This document shows positions 1 to 8,980 of a stretch of DNA of 64,000 nucleotides, one piece after another. The notes below the pieces were generated by a model. That model made no database searches. It was given only the letters and a program-made list of their open reading frames with translations, and had not been told where the DNA came from. The position numbers were made by a program, and so were the translations under genes. The stretch spans positions 496,001 to 560,000 of the forward strand of contig NZ_JAHYCB010000004.1 of NCBI RefSeq assembly GCF_019430945.1, read 5' to 3'. Each line of letters opens with the position of its first letter. The first letter of the stretch is position 1. This stretch comes from Neorhizobium populisoli. Its GTDB lineage: Bacteria; Pseudomonadota; Alphaproteobacteria; Rhizobiales; Rhizobiaceae.

Positions 1-765
1 CCGGAGGTCCTGCTCCCGGATGCCGGTCCTGAGGAGCGGGCCGATTTCCTGAAGCGTCTTGGCGGCAACGAAAAGGGCGCCGCAGTCCAGGCGAATATCC
101 CGCTGATACGACACGGCAACGACCTTATCCTGATCGACAACGGTTCCGGTACGAACTTTCAGCCGACGGCGGGCAAGCTGGCGGAAAATCTCAAGACATT
201 GGGTATTGCTCCGGAGCAGATCACCAAGGTGGTGTTTACCCATGTGCATCCCGATCATTCCGGTGCGACCGTCACGGCTGACGGCAAGGTTCTTTATCCC
301 AACGCCCGATATTATGTGAGCCAGACGGAATGGGACTTCTGGACGGACAAGAGTTTCGAGATGCGAAGGCCGGCCGCTCTGCATGGTTTTGCCAAGGGCG
401 CCCAGCGAGACCTGTTTGCTGTCGAGGACCGGATCGTCCGTGTCCGGGCGGGTGACGAGATCGTTTCCGGCATGTCGGTCGTCGATACGCCCGGTCATAC
501 ACCAGGCCATGTCTCGATCGAACTGAAGGGCCGCGACAATCTTCTGATCACCGGCGATGCCTGCACCAACGATACGATCTTCTTCGCGCGGCCGGACTGG
601 CATTTCGGCTTCGATACCGACACGGAAGTCGCGCTCGCCAGCCGCCGCCGGCTTCTCGACAGGGCGGCCTCCGAAAAGCTGAAATTGCTCGGATATCACT
701 GGACCTATCCGGGGGTCGGTTATGCGGAGCGCCGCGGCGATGCCTACAGGTTCGTGTCCGCCTGA
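1..765 (+). CDS. MBL-fold metallo-hydrolase, 5' end cut by window
   Basis: The reading frame is open from the first base, so the N-terminus lies outside the window; an ATG at 199 is internal. The protein carries the metallo-beta-lactamase signature HVHPDH (from base 241), a later histidine in DTPGHTPGH, an aspartate in ITGDA and a C-terminal histidine in GYHWTYPG, which together form the usual two-metal site. The family is broad (lactonases, glyoxalase II, quorum-quenching enzymes, arylsulfatases), and nothing in the sequence fixes the substrate. No leader can be judged because the start is missing. A hairpin followed by T residues lies just downstream. Family assignment is firm; a specific function would be a guess. 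Confidence 0.85.
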   Translation, partial: PEVLLPDAGPEERADFLKRLGGNEKGAAVQANIPLIRHGNDLILIDNGSGTNFQPTAGKLAENLKTLGIAPEQITKVVFTHVHPDHSGATVTADGKVLYPNARYYVSQTEWDFWTDKSFEMRRPAALHGFAKGAQRDLFAVEDRIVRVRAGDEIVSGMSVVDTPGHTPGHVSIELKGRDNLLITGDACTNDTIFFARPDWHFGFDTDTEVALASRRRLLDRAASEKLKLLGYHWTYPGVGYAERRGDAYRFVSA

Positions 766-801
766 ACTGTGTCTATTGGCCATCGAACTGCGCCAGTCAC
801 G

Positions 802-828
802 AAGGGGTCGAGGTTTTCGGCCCTTTTT
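802..828 (+). terminator. Rho-independent terminator after the MBL-fold gene
   Basis: A nine-pair stem with two G-T wobbles (802-810 with 818-826) closes a seven-base loop and runs directly into a T tract ending at 828. It sits 37 bases after the stop codon of the metallo-hydrolase gene, in the right orientation to end that transcript. Confidence 0.55.
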
Positions 829-951
829 GCTTGACCGCTGCCCCCCGGATTTCCTGATTTTCATCAATTTACGACGCTTAACTCGTTTTACGGCCAGCCC
901 TCGGGCACGTTCCTCTTCGTCAACAGAGGCACAGCTTCCACGGAGACGAAC

Positions 952-1929
952 ATGACCGGCACCGCCATCGCATTAGATCTGAACGCCACGCGGCGTGACC
1001 TCCTGCTTGCCGGAAGCGCGGCAATTGCCGTCGCATCGTTTCCGGGGTGGGCATCGGCAGCCAACCAATCCACCGCAACCGAACAGGGGAACATGACCAT
1101 GGGCTACATCACCACCAAGGACGGAACGGAAATCTTCTACAAGGACTGGGGCAAGAAGGATGCCCAGGCGATCGTATTCCATCACGGCTGGCCACTTTCG
1201 GCCGATGACTGGGACAACCAGATGATGTTCTTCCTGGAAAAGGGTTTTCGGGTCATCGCCCATGACCGTCGCGGCCACGGCCGGTCGACACAGACGGATA
1301 CCGGCAACGAGATGGACACCTACGCAGCCGACGTCGCCGAACTGGCCGAAAAGTTGGACCTGAAGAATGCCATCCATGTCGGCCATTCCACCGGCGGCGG
1401 CGAGGTTGCCCATTATGTCGCTCGTGCCAAGCCGGGCCGTGTCTCGAAAGCGGTGCTGATCGGCGCCGTACCGCCGATCATGGTCAAGAGCGAAAAGAAC
1501 CCGGGCGGTCTGCCGATCGAAGTTTTTGACGGCTTCCGTACCGCACTGGTGGCCAATCGGGCGCAGTTCTTCCGCGACATTCCGGCCGGCCCGTTCTACG
1601 GCTACAACCGTCCCGGTGCAAAAGCCTCCGAAGGCGTCATTCAGAACTGGTGGCGGCAGGGCATGATGGGTGGCGCGAAGGCGCATTACGACTGCATCAA
1701 GGCCTTCTCGGAGACCGATTTCACCGAAGACCTCAAGAAGATCGATCTTCCCGTGCTCGTGATGCATGGCGATGACGACCAGATCGTGCCTTACGCGGAC
1801 TCGGCGCCGCTGGCGGTCAAGCTGCTTAAGAAGGGCACCCTGAAGACCTACAAGGGTCTTCCGCACGGTCTCTGCACGACGCATCCGGAAGTGGCCAACC
1901 CGGATCTGCTGGCCTTCTTCCAGAGCTGA
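952..1929 (+). CDS. Exported alpha/beta hydrolase, non-heme chloroperoxidase-like
   Basis: This 325-residue alpha/beta hydrolase has the nucleophile elbow GHSTGG, an oxyanion region [11 protein letters not shown], the acid in [10 protein letters not shown] and a C-terminal LPHGLCTTH histidine. That is the pattern of cofactor-free haloperoxidases and arylesterases. Most of that family start near the internal methionine at residue 48 ([11 protein letters not shown]). Here 47 extra residues precede it with a twin-arginine-like leader ([11 protein letters not shown], then a hydrophobic stretch ending ASA), so the enzyme is probably exported folded through Tat. It reads alone, 22 bases after an A/G-rich stretch. 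The physiological reaction is more likely ester hydrolysis or perhydrolysis than halogenation. Fold is certain, substrate unknown. Confidence 0.85.
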   Translation: MTGTAIALDLNATRRDLLLAGSAAIAVASFPGWASAANQSTATEQGNMTMGYITTKDGTEIFYKDWGKKDAQAIVFHHGWPLSADDWDNQMMFFLEKGFRVIAHDRRGHGRSTQTDTGNEMDTYAADVAELAEKLDLKNAIHVGHSTGGGEVAHYVARAKPGRVSKAVLIGAVPPIMVKSEKNPGGLPIEVFDGFRTALVANRAQFFRDIPAGPFYGYNRPGAKASEGVIQNWWRQGMMGGAKAHYDCIKAFSETDFTEDLKKIDLPVLVMHGDDDQIVPYADSAPLAVKLLKKGTLKTYKGLPHGLCTTHPEVANPDLLAFFQS

Positions 1930-2066
1930 TATCGCCCGAAGCTGTAGAGCGGTCGCGGGTATTGCGCTCTCGCAGAGGCGATCATGCTCGCGGCCGTCTG
2001 CTTCAAATCCGCCCGGAATCTCTCTCGTCCGGTTGCCGTTCAACATTCCGTCAAGGGATCGCATCC

Positions 2067-2894
2067 ATGACCGAAATCAAATTTGTCACCGTTGATGGCG
2101 CAAAGCTCGGCTATTGCGAGATCGGTACCGGTGAACCGATCGTCATGTTCACCCGCCTTCGCGGCACGATAGACACCTGGGATCCGGCCTTCAGCAATGC
2201 GCTCGCGGACGGGTATCGCGTCATCATAGTGGATTATCCGGGAGTGGGTTATTCCGACGGCACGCTGGCGGCGTACATGGTGGCAGTAGCCGCAACGATG
2301 GCCGAGTTTGCGAGAGCGATAGGTGTGGAGAAATTCCATCTGGTGAGCTGGTCTTGGGGCGGGGCGCTCGCTCAGACCTTCATCGCGAAATATCCCGACC
2401 TGATAAAGCGTGCGGTGCTGATCGGCACGAACCCGCCCGGCCATGTCGAGCATGCCATGCGCGAGGACTGGTTCCAGCTGGCGTTGAAGCCCGTCAACGA
2501 TCTTGCCGATGAAAAGGTACTGTTCTTCGAACCCGCTTATGAGGAAAGCATGGCGGCGGCGGTCGCATCCCACAACCGCATCTATGCCCGAGAAGGGGTG
2601 ACGGAGCGCATCCCGTCGAGAATGGAGGAGTTCAAGCTCTTCTTCGAGGCGGCCCGGAAATTCCATGAGGACGAGGAGGGCGTTCGCGAGGCGCTGAAGA
2701 GATCCGATGTGCCGATGCTGATCCTGTGCGGCGACAACGATCCGAGCACTCCCGTAGACAACTGGTTTCCGCTCGTTCGCAAGATACCGCGCGCGCAGCT
2801 GCTCATTCTGCCAAGGACCGGACATGGCCCGCAACACCAGTTTCCGCAGCTATCGGCGGACTACATCCATGTGTTTCTAAAGGCGGCGCTCTGA
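2067..2894 (+). CDS. Cytoplasmic alpha/beta hydrolase
   Basis: A 275-residue alpha/beta hydrolase. The frame is open further upstream, but the ATG at 2067 begins the conserved MTEIKFVTVDGAKLGY segment and is the sensible start. The serine nucleophile is in SWSWGGA, the acidic residue is probably in LCGDNDPSTP, and the histidine is in PRTGHGPQHQ. There is no leader. It follows the exported hydrolase by 137 bases and may share its transcript. The sequence FTRLRGTIDTWDP at the oxyanion site departs from the common HGxxG, so the substrate class cannot be guessed. It ends 77 bases before the convergent glp operon. Confidence 0.8.
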   Translation: MTEIKFVTVDGAKLGYCEIGTGEPIVMFTRLRGTIDTWDPAFSNALADGYRVIIVDYPGVGYSDGTLAAYMVAVAATMAEFARAIGVEKFHLVSWSWGGALAQTFIAKYPDLIKRAVLIGTNPPGHVEHAMREDWFQLALKPVNDLADEKVLFFEPAYEESMAAAVASHNRIYAREGVTERIPSRMEEFKLFFEAARKFHEDEEGVREALKRSDVPMLILCGDNDPSTPVDNWFPLVRKIPRAQLLILPRTGHGPQHQFPQLSADYIHVFLKAAL

Positions 2895-2940
2895 ACCCGA
2901 TCGGGTTTGCCCGGCATGCTCATTCCACAAATAGAAGATC

Positions 2941-2962
2941 GCCGGGCGCCTGGGCGCCCGGC
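2941..2962. terminator. GC-rich hairpin between convergent genes
   Basis: Perfect ten-base inverted repeat GCCGGGCGCC / GGCGCCCGGC with a two-base loop, between the hydrolase (plus, ends 2894) and glpV (minus, ends 2971). It probably serves as a shared terminator, although the following T run is weak on both strands. Confidence 0.5.
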
Positions 2963-2970
2963 GAATTGGC

Positions 2971-4701
2971 TTATTTCTTGGCGTCGGCCCAGCTCTTGAC
3001 GAGCTCGTCATAGTTGATGGTGACGGGCTTTTCCTTCTCGGTGGCGACCTTCAGCTGCGGAGCAAGATTGCCCTTCGAGACGGCATCCTTGTTCCAGTAG
3101 GCTAGGTCCTTCTCCTCGGCGAGCTTCGGACCCATTTCGCCCTGCACCTTGGCGCGTTCAAGGCGCTGCAACACCTTTTCCTGCTCGGAGCAAAGCGAAT
3201 CCATGGCCGCCTGGGCGGTCTTGGCACCGGAAGAAGCGTCACCGATCGCCTGCCACCAAAGCTGCGCGAGCTTCGGATAGTCGGGCACGTTGGTACCGGT
3301 CGGCGACCACTGGACGCGGGCCGGCGAGCGGTAGAACTCGATCAGGCCGCCGAGCTTCGGCGCGCGATCCGTGAAGCTCTTGTGCCGGATTGTGCTTTCG
3401 CGGATCAGGGTCAGACCGACATGGCTTTTCTTGACGTCCACCGTCTTCGACACGACGAACTGGGCGTAGAGCCAGGCCGCCTTGGCGCGGTTGGTGGGGG
3501 TGGACTTCATCAGCGTCCAGGAACCGACGTCCTGGTAACCGAGCTTCATGCCGTCCTTCCAGTAGACGCCATGCGGAGACGGAGCGAAACGCCATTTCGG
3601 CGTGCCGTCCTGGTTCATCACCGGAAGGCCGGGCTTGACCATGTCGGCGGTGAAGGCCGTGTACATGAACATCTGCTGGGCAATTTCACCCTGGGCCGGA
3701 ACCGGGCCGGATTCCGAGAAGGTCATCCCTTGAGCGGCGGCGGGTGCATAGGCCTTCATCCAGTCGAGATATTTCTGGATCGAATAGACGGCTGCTGGGC
3801 CGTTCGTGTCGCCGCCGCGCGCGACGCAGGAGCCGACCGGCTGGGACTTTTCGTTGACCTTGATGCCCCATTCGTCGACCGGCAGACCGTTCGGCAGACC
3901 CTTGTCACCGTTACCGGCCATCGACAGCCAGGCGTCTGTGAAGCGCCAGCCGAGCGACGGGTCCTTCTTGCCATAGTCCATATGGCCATAGACCTTCTTG
4001 CCGCCGACATCACGGCCGGTGAAGAACTCGGCGATATCCTCATAGGCCGACCAGTTGACAGGAACGCCCAGCTCATAGCCGTACTTCGCCTTGAAATCGG
4101 CCTTGTTCTTGGCGTCGTTGAACCAGTCGTAACGGAACCAGTAGAGGTTGGCGAACTGCTGGTCGGGCAGCTGGTAGAGCTTCTTGTCCGGCGCGGTGGT
4201 GAATTTGAGGCCGATGAAGTCGTCGAGGTCGAGGCCGGGATTGGTGACGTCCTTGCCTTCGCCGGACATCCAGTCCGTCAGCGAACGGGCCTGCTGGTAG
4301 CGCCAATGGGTGCCGATCAGGTCGGAGTCGTTGACATAGGCGTCATAGATGTTTTCGCCCGACTGCATTTGCGTCTGCAGCTTTTCGACGACGTCGCCTT
4401 CGCCGATCAGGTCGTGGGTGATCTTGATGCCGGTGATCGCGGTAAACGCCGGCGCCAGCACCTTGGATTCGTATTCATGCGTGGTGATCGTTTCGGAGAC
4501 GACCTTGATGTCGAGGCCCGCGAACGGCTTTGCCGCGTCGATGAACCATTGCATTTCCTTTTCCTGGTCGGCGCGCGGAAGCGACGAAAGATCGCCGACT
4601 TCCTTGTCCAGGAACTGTTTCGCCTCGTCCATGCCGGCATAGGCAGAGCCGGTCAGAGCCAGCAGCGCTGCTGCTGTCGTCGTCATAAGATGCCGTCGCA
4701 T
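2971..4701 (-). CDS. glpV: Glycerol ABC transporter substrate-binding protein
   Basis: A 576-residue periplasmic binding protein of the extracellular sugar-binding type, with a Sec signal peptide (MRRHLMTTTAAALLALTGSAYA). The frame opens further upstream, but the ATG at 4701 follows a GGGAGG ribosome site and directly begins the leader. It is the last gene of a minus-strand run glpR-D-S-T-P-Q-U-V. In Rhizobium leguminosarum this operon encodes an ABC importer that lets glycerol serve as carbon source. At about 575 residues it is longer than common sugar-binding proteins, as expected for this family. The role rests on gene order and family resemblance. Confidence 0.9.
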   Translation of the reverse strand: MRRHLMTTTAAALLALTGSAYAGMDEAKQFLDKEVGDLSSLPRADQEKEMQWFIDAAKPFAGLDIKVVSETITTHEYESKVLAPAFTAITGIKITHDLIGEGDVVEKLQTQMQSGENIYDAYVNDSDLIGTHWRYQQARSLTDWMSGEGKDVTNPGLDLDDFIGLKFTTAPDKKLYQLPDQQFANLYWFRYDWFNDAKNKADFKAKYGYELGVPVNWSAYEDIAEFFTGRDVGGKKVYGHMDYGKKDPSLGWRFTDAWLSMAGNGDKGLPNGLPVDEWGIKVNEKSQPVGSCVARGGDTNGPAAVYSIQKYLDWMKAYAPAAAQGMTFSESGPVPAQGEIAQQMFMYTAFTADMVKPGLPVMNQDGTPKWRFAPSPHGVYWKDGMKLGYQDVGSWTLMKSTPTNRAKAAWLYAQFVVSKTVDVKKSHVGLTLIRESTIRHKSFTDRAPKLGGLIEFYRSPARVQWSPTGTNVPDYPKLAQLWWQAIGDASSGAKTAQAAMDSLCSEQEKVLQRLERAKVQGEMGPKLAEEKDLAYWNKDAVSKGNLAPQLKVATEKEKPVTINYDELVKSWADAKK

Positions 4702-4777
4702 TTTAGTCCTCCCAGAGTTTGCGATTGCAACGTTCGACTTGAAGTGCCGGTTTTCCCGACACTTTTTGGACTTGCCT

Positions 4778-5059
4778 TTATACGAAGCGGAAGACGCCGA
4801 TGGCGTAGACCACTGCGATGGCAAGAGCCCACCACAGGTTGGGGCCGATCAGTCCCAACCATGCGAGATGAATGAATGCCGCGCCGAGCAGCGAGATGAA
4901 CAGCCTGTCTCCGCGCGTCGTTTCGAAGCGCAGGATGCCTGTCCGCGGCGAACCGCCGGGCGCGAAATATTCCCAGATGCTCATGCCGATGAGCAGAGCG
5001 AGGATCGTCAGAAAGAACAGCGCCGTTGGCAGCGTCCAGGCCATCCATGAAAAGCTCAT
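4778..5059 (-). CDS. glpU: Small membrane component of glycerol ABC transporter
   Basis: A 93-residue, strongly hydrophobic protein with two or three membrane segments (TALFFLTILALLIG, then LFISLLGAAFIHLAWLGLI and WWALAIAVVYAIGV). Such a small protein (DUF2160 type) is found between glpQ and glpV in rhizobial glycerol operons and is named GlpU there. It starts 15 bases after the glpQ stop, with a GGAGG-like site in the gap. Its biochemical role is not established; an accessory subunit of the permease is plausible. The assignment rests mainly on position, size and hydrophobicity. Confidence 0.85.
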   Translation of the reverse strand: MSFSWMAWTLPTALFFLTILALLIGMSIWEYFAPGGSPRTGILRFETTRGDRLFISLLGAAFIHLAWLGLIGPNLWWALAIAVVYAIGVFRFV

Positions 5060-5074
5060 TTGTGCCTCCTCCTG

Positions 5075-5902
<828 letters not shown>

Positions 5903-5917
5903 GGTGCTCTCCTGTCC

Positions 5918-6784
5918 TCACGTATCCGCATCGCTGCTAGTCATCACGGTGTAGAAAATCCATGAGAGCAGCAGGATGATCAGGAAGTAGACGATCGACA
6001 TGGCGGCCGCTGGTCCGAGGTCGAACTGGCCGACAGCAGTCTTGACGAGGTCGATCGACAGGAAGGTGGTCGAGTTTCCAGGCCCGCCGCCGGTGACCAC
6101 GAACGGTTCCGTATAGATCATGAAACTGTCCATGAAGCGCAGGAGGACGGCGATGAGCAGGACCCGCTTCATCTTCGGCAGCTGGATGTAGCGGAACACC
6201 GACCACCGCGATGCGCCATCGATCTTGGCCGCCTGATAATAGGCATCCGGAATGGAAACGAGACCGGCATAGCAGAGCAGCACGACGAGGCTCGTCCAGT
6301 GCCAGACATCCATAACGATTACGGTGATCCAGGCATCGATCGGATCGCGGACATAATTGTAGTCGACGCCGAGCGCTTCCAGCGTGTGGCCGAGAAGGCC
6401 GATATCGACACGGCCGAATACCTGCCAGATGGTGCCGACGACATTCCACGGAATGAGCAGCGGAAGCGCCATCAGCACGAGGCAGATCGGCACGCCGATG
6501 CCCTTTTTCGGCATGTTCAGCGCGATGAAGATGCCGAGCGGAATCTCGAGCGCCAGAATGATGAAGGAGAAGAGCAGGTTGCGCTGCAATGCCTCCCAGA
6601 AGCGCGCCGATTTCAGGATCTCGGTGAACCAGTCGGTGCCGGCCCAGAAGAATTCATTGTTGCCGAACGTATCCTGCACCGAATAATTCACGACCGTCAT
6701 CAGCGGAATGACCGCCGAGAAGGCGACGAGCAGCAGCACCGGCAGGACGAGAAACCAGGCCTTGTTGTTCCAGGTCTTTTCCAT
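5918..6784 (-). CDS. glpP: Glycerol ABC transporter permease (MalF-type)
   Basis: A 288-residue permease with six hydrophobic segments and the EAA loop around AYYQAAKIDGASRWSVFRYIQLP. The frame is open upstream, but the ATG at 6784 (MEKTWNNKAWF) is preceded by a GGAGG-like site overlapping the end of glpT and lies only four bases after the glpT stop, so the longer N-terminus is rejected. It works as the second channel subunit with GlpQ. The tight spacing to glpT suggests translational coupling of the ATPase and permease. Confidence 0.9.
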   Translation of the reverse strand: MEKTWNNKAWFLVLPVLLLVAFSAVIPLMTVVNYSVQDTFGNNEFFWAGTDWFTEILKSARFWEALQRNLLFSFIILALEIPLGIFIALNMPKKGIGVPICLVLMALPLLIPWNVVGTIWQVFGRVDIGLLGHTLEALGVDYNYVRDPIDAWITVIVMDVWHWTSLVVLLCYAGLVSIPDAYYQAAKIDGASRWSVFRYIQLPKMKRVLLIAVLLRFMDSFMIYTEPFVVTGGGPGNSTTFLSIDLVKTAVGQFDLGPAAAMSIVYFLIILLLSWIFYTVMTSSDADT

Positions 6785-6788
6785 CGCT

Positions 6789-7859
6789 TCAGGCCTCCCT
6801 GCCGACGCGCCACGAATTGGCGTAGATATTGAGCGCCGACGGATCGAATGTGACGCGGGCCTCGGCCGGCACGTCGGTATCCTCGGATGCGACGATCGAG
6901 ATCGGCTGGCCTGCAAGGCTGGCGCGGACGATCTTGCGGCGGCCGATGTCCTCGACGCGCGTTACCGTGACCGGCATGCCTTCTCGGCCGAGGCGGATGA
7001 ATTCGGGCCTGATCCCCAGTTCGACGGTCGCTCCGGCGGCAATCTTCGGCGAATGGTCCAGCGCAATTGTCTCGCTACCGATCCTGATCGCATTGCCCTG
7101 AAGCTCGGCGGGCATGACATTCATGCCGGGAGAACCGATGAAATAACCGACGAACGTATGGCTCGGCTTTTCGAAAAGCTCGGCCGGCGTGCCGATCTGG
7201 ACGATCTGGCCTTCGTACATCACCACTACCTTGTCGGCGAAAGTGAGCGCTTCGGTCTGGTCGTGTGTGACATAGACCATGGTGAAGCCGAACTGCTTGT
7301 GGAAACGCTTGAGCTGCGATCGCAGCACCCATTTCATATGCGGATCGATGACGGTCAGCGGTTCGTCGAAAAGGATCGCGTTGACATCGTTGCGGACGAG
7401 GCCGCGCCCCAGCGAGATTTTCTGTTTCTGGTCGGCCGTCAGCCGCTGGGCCTTGCGCTTCGACCAGTCGGTAAGGTCGATAATCTCCAGCATCTCGCGC
7501 ACACGGCGATCGACGTCTGCCTCCGCGACACCCCGGTTTCGCAACGGGAATGCCAGATTGTCGTAAACGGTCATCGTGTCATAGATCACCGGGAACTGGA
7601 AAACCTGGGCGATATTGCGCTCTTGCGTGGAAAGATCGGTGACGTCTTTCCCGTCGAAGAGAATGCGGCCATGGGACGGGTGCAACAGGCCGGAGATGAT
7701 GTTGAGCAGGGTGGTCTTGCCGCATCCGGAAGGGCCAAGCAGTGCATAGGCACCGCCATCGGCCCATTCATGGTCGACTTCGCGCAGCGCATAAGCCGTT
7801 TCGGATTGCGGATTGGAGCCGTAGGCGTGGCGGATATGATCGAGCGTGATGCGTGCCAT
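6789..7859 (-). CDS. glpT: Glycerol ABC transporter ATPase with degenerate signature
   Basis: A 356-residue MalK-type ATPase: nucleotide-binding domain (about 1-240) followed by a TOBE-like regulatory tail. Walker A is GPSGCGKTT (residues 42-50) and Walker B is AILFDE (161-166). The ABC signature, normally LSGGQ, reads LTADQ (140-144), so the motif that contacts the partner's ATP is altered. The start at 7859 (MARITLDHI) is chosen over the upstream open frame because it begins the domain and lies ten bases after glpS. The operon encodes two different ATPases, GlpS and GlpT, so an asymmetric heterodimer with one canonical site is likely. This GlpT is an ATPase and not the glycerol-3-phosphate antiporter. 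Confidence 0.9.
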   Translation of the reverse strand: MARITLDHIRHAYGSNPQSETAYALREVDHEWADGGAYALLGPSGCGKTTLLNIISGLLHPSHGRILFDGKDVTDLSTQERNIAQVFQFPVIYDTMTVYDNLAFPLRNRGVAEADVDRRVREMLEIIDLTDWSKRKAQRLTADQKQKISLGRGLVRNDVNAILFDEPLTVIDPHMKWVLRSQLKRFHKQFGFTMVYVTHDQTEALTFADKVVVMYEGQIVQIGTPAELFEKPSHTFVGYFIGSPGMNVMPAELQGNAIRIGSETIALDHSPKIAAGATVELGIRPEFIRLGREGMPVTVTRVEDIGRRKIVRASLAGQPISIVASEDTDVPAEARVTFDPSALNIYANSWRVGREA

Positions 7860-7869
7860 GTCCGTCTCC

Positions 7870-8940
7870 TCAAGCCGCCGCCGCGATGGCGCGACCGTCT
7901 GTTCCGAAAGCCAGCAGGTGGCGGGTGTCCAGAAAGAGGTCGATATCCGTATCCGGATCGATGTCATGGATGCCGGGCGCCAGCATGACCCAGCGCACGC
8001 CGGCAAAGTTCATATGAACGAAGCTTTCGGAGCCGGTGATTTCCGATATCTGTGTCTTCGCTCTAAGCTTCACCGCAGTACCTGTTTGTGCCGAGAATCC
8101 CAAGTGATGCGGGTGGAATGCGATTGTCACTGGCCCGTCGGGCAAGGCTGAAAGATGCGGCGGGACGCCGATGCCATCAGTGCCCTGATGCTGGAATGAA
8201 CCTCCGGACTTGACGACATCGATGAAATTGAGCGGCGGATCGGCAAAGGTCTTGGCGGTAACGAGATCCACCGGTCGGCGATAGACATCGATGGTCGGGC
8301 CATATTGTGTGATGCGGCCTTCCGACAATGCCGCCGTATTGCCGCCGAGCAAAAGGGCTTCGGAAGGTTCGGTCGTCGCATAAACGAAAATGGCGCCGGA
8401 TTGCGCGAATATCCGCGGAAGCTCTTCGCGCAATTCCTCGCGCAGCTTGTAGTCGAGGTTGGCGAGCGGTTCGTCCATCAGCACCAGGCTCGCATTCTTG
8501 ACGAGCGCCCTGGCAAGTGCGGTGCGTTGCTGCTGGCCGCCGGAGAGATTGAGAGGCGTACGGTCGAGATAGGGCGTCAGCCGCAGGAGTTCGGCGGCCT
8601 TGCGGACTTCGCGGTCGATCGTCGTTGCATCCTTGCCGGCGATCCGCATCGGCGAGGCGATGTTTTCATAAACGGTGAAAGCCGGATAGTTGATGAACTG
8701 CTGGTAGACCATCGCGACATTGCGCTTCTGGACAGCGACGCCAGTGACATCCGTGCCATCGAAAACGATCGATCCGCTGGTCGGGCGGTCGAGCCCGGCC
8801 ATCAGCCGCATCAGCGACGTCTTCCCCGACAGCGTCGGGCCGAGCAGGACGTTCAGCGAGCCGCGGTCGAATGCAAGACTGGTCGGGTGAATATGATACT
8901 CACCTCCCACCATCTTGGCGATGTTGCGCATTTCCAGCAT
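7870..8940 (-). CDS. glpS: Glycerol ABC transporter ATPase
   Basis: A 356-residue MalK-type ATPase with Walker A GPTLSGKTS (residues 34-42), a canonical signature LSGGQQQRTALARAL, Walker B LVLMDE and a C-terminal TOBE-like region. It lies 40 bases after glpD and ten bases before glpT. Its intact signature contrasts with the altered one in GlpT, which fits two non-equivalent ATPase subunits in one transporter. The gene order matches rhizobial glycerol operons. Confidence 0.9.
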   Translation of the reverse strand: MLEMRNIAKMVGGEYHIHPTSLAFDRGSLNVLLGPTLSGKTSLMRLMAGLDRPTSGSIVFDGTDVTGVAVQKRNVAMVYQQFINYPAFTVYENIASPMRIAGKDATTIDREVRKAAELLRLTPYLDRTPLNLSGGQQQRTALARALVKNASLVLMDEPLANLDYKLREELREELPRIFAQSGAIFVYATTEPSEALLLGGNTAALSEGRITQYGPTIDVYRRPVDLVTAKTFADPPLNFIDVVKSGGSFQHQGTDGIGVPPHLSALPDGPVTIAFHPHHLGFSAQTGTAVKLRAKTQISEITGSESFVHMNFAGVRWVMLAPGIHDIDPDTDIDLFLDTRHLLAFGTDGRAIAAAA

Positions 8941-8980
8941 GCAGGTTCCCGTGCCTCCTCACAGCGGGAACACATGCCGC

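Noticed and set aside
3382..4875. Plus-strand open frame of 497 codons opposite glpV
   Set aside because: Antisense to the glycerol binding-protein gene and without any domain signature.
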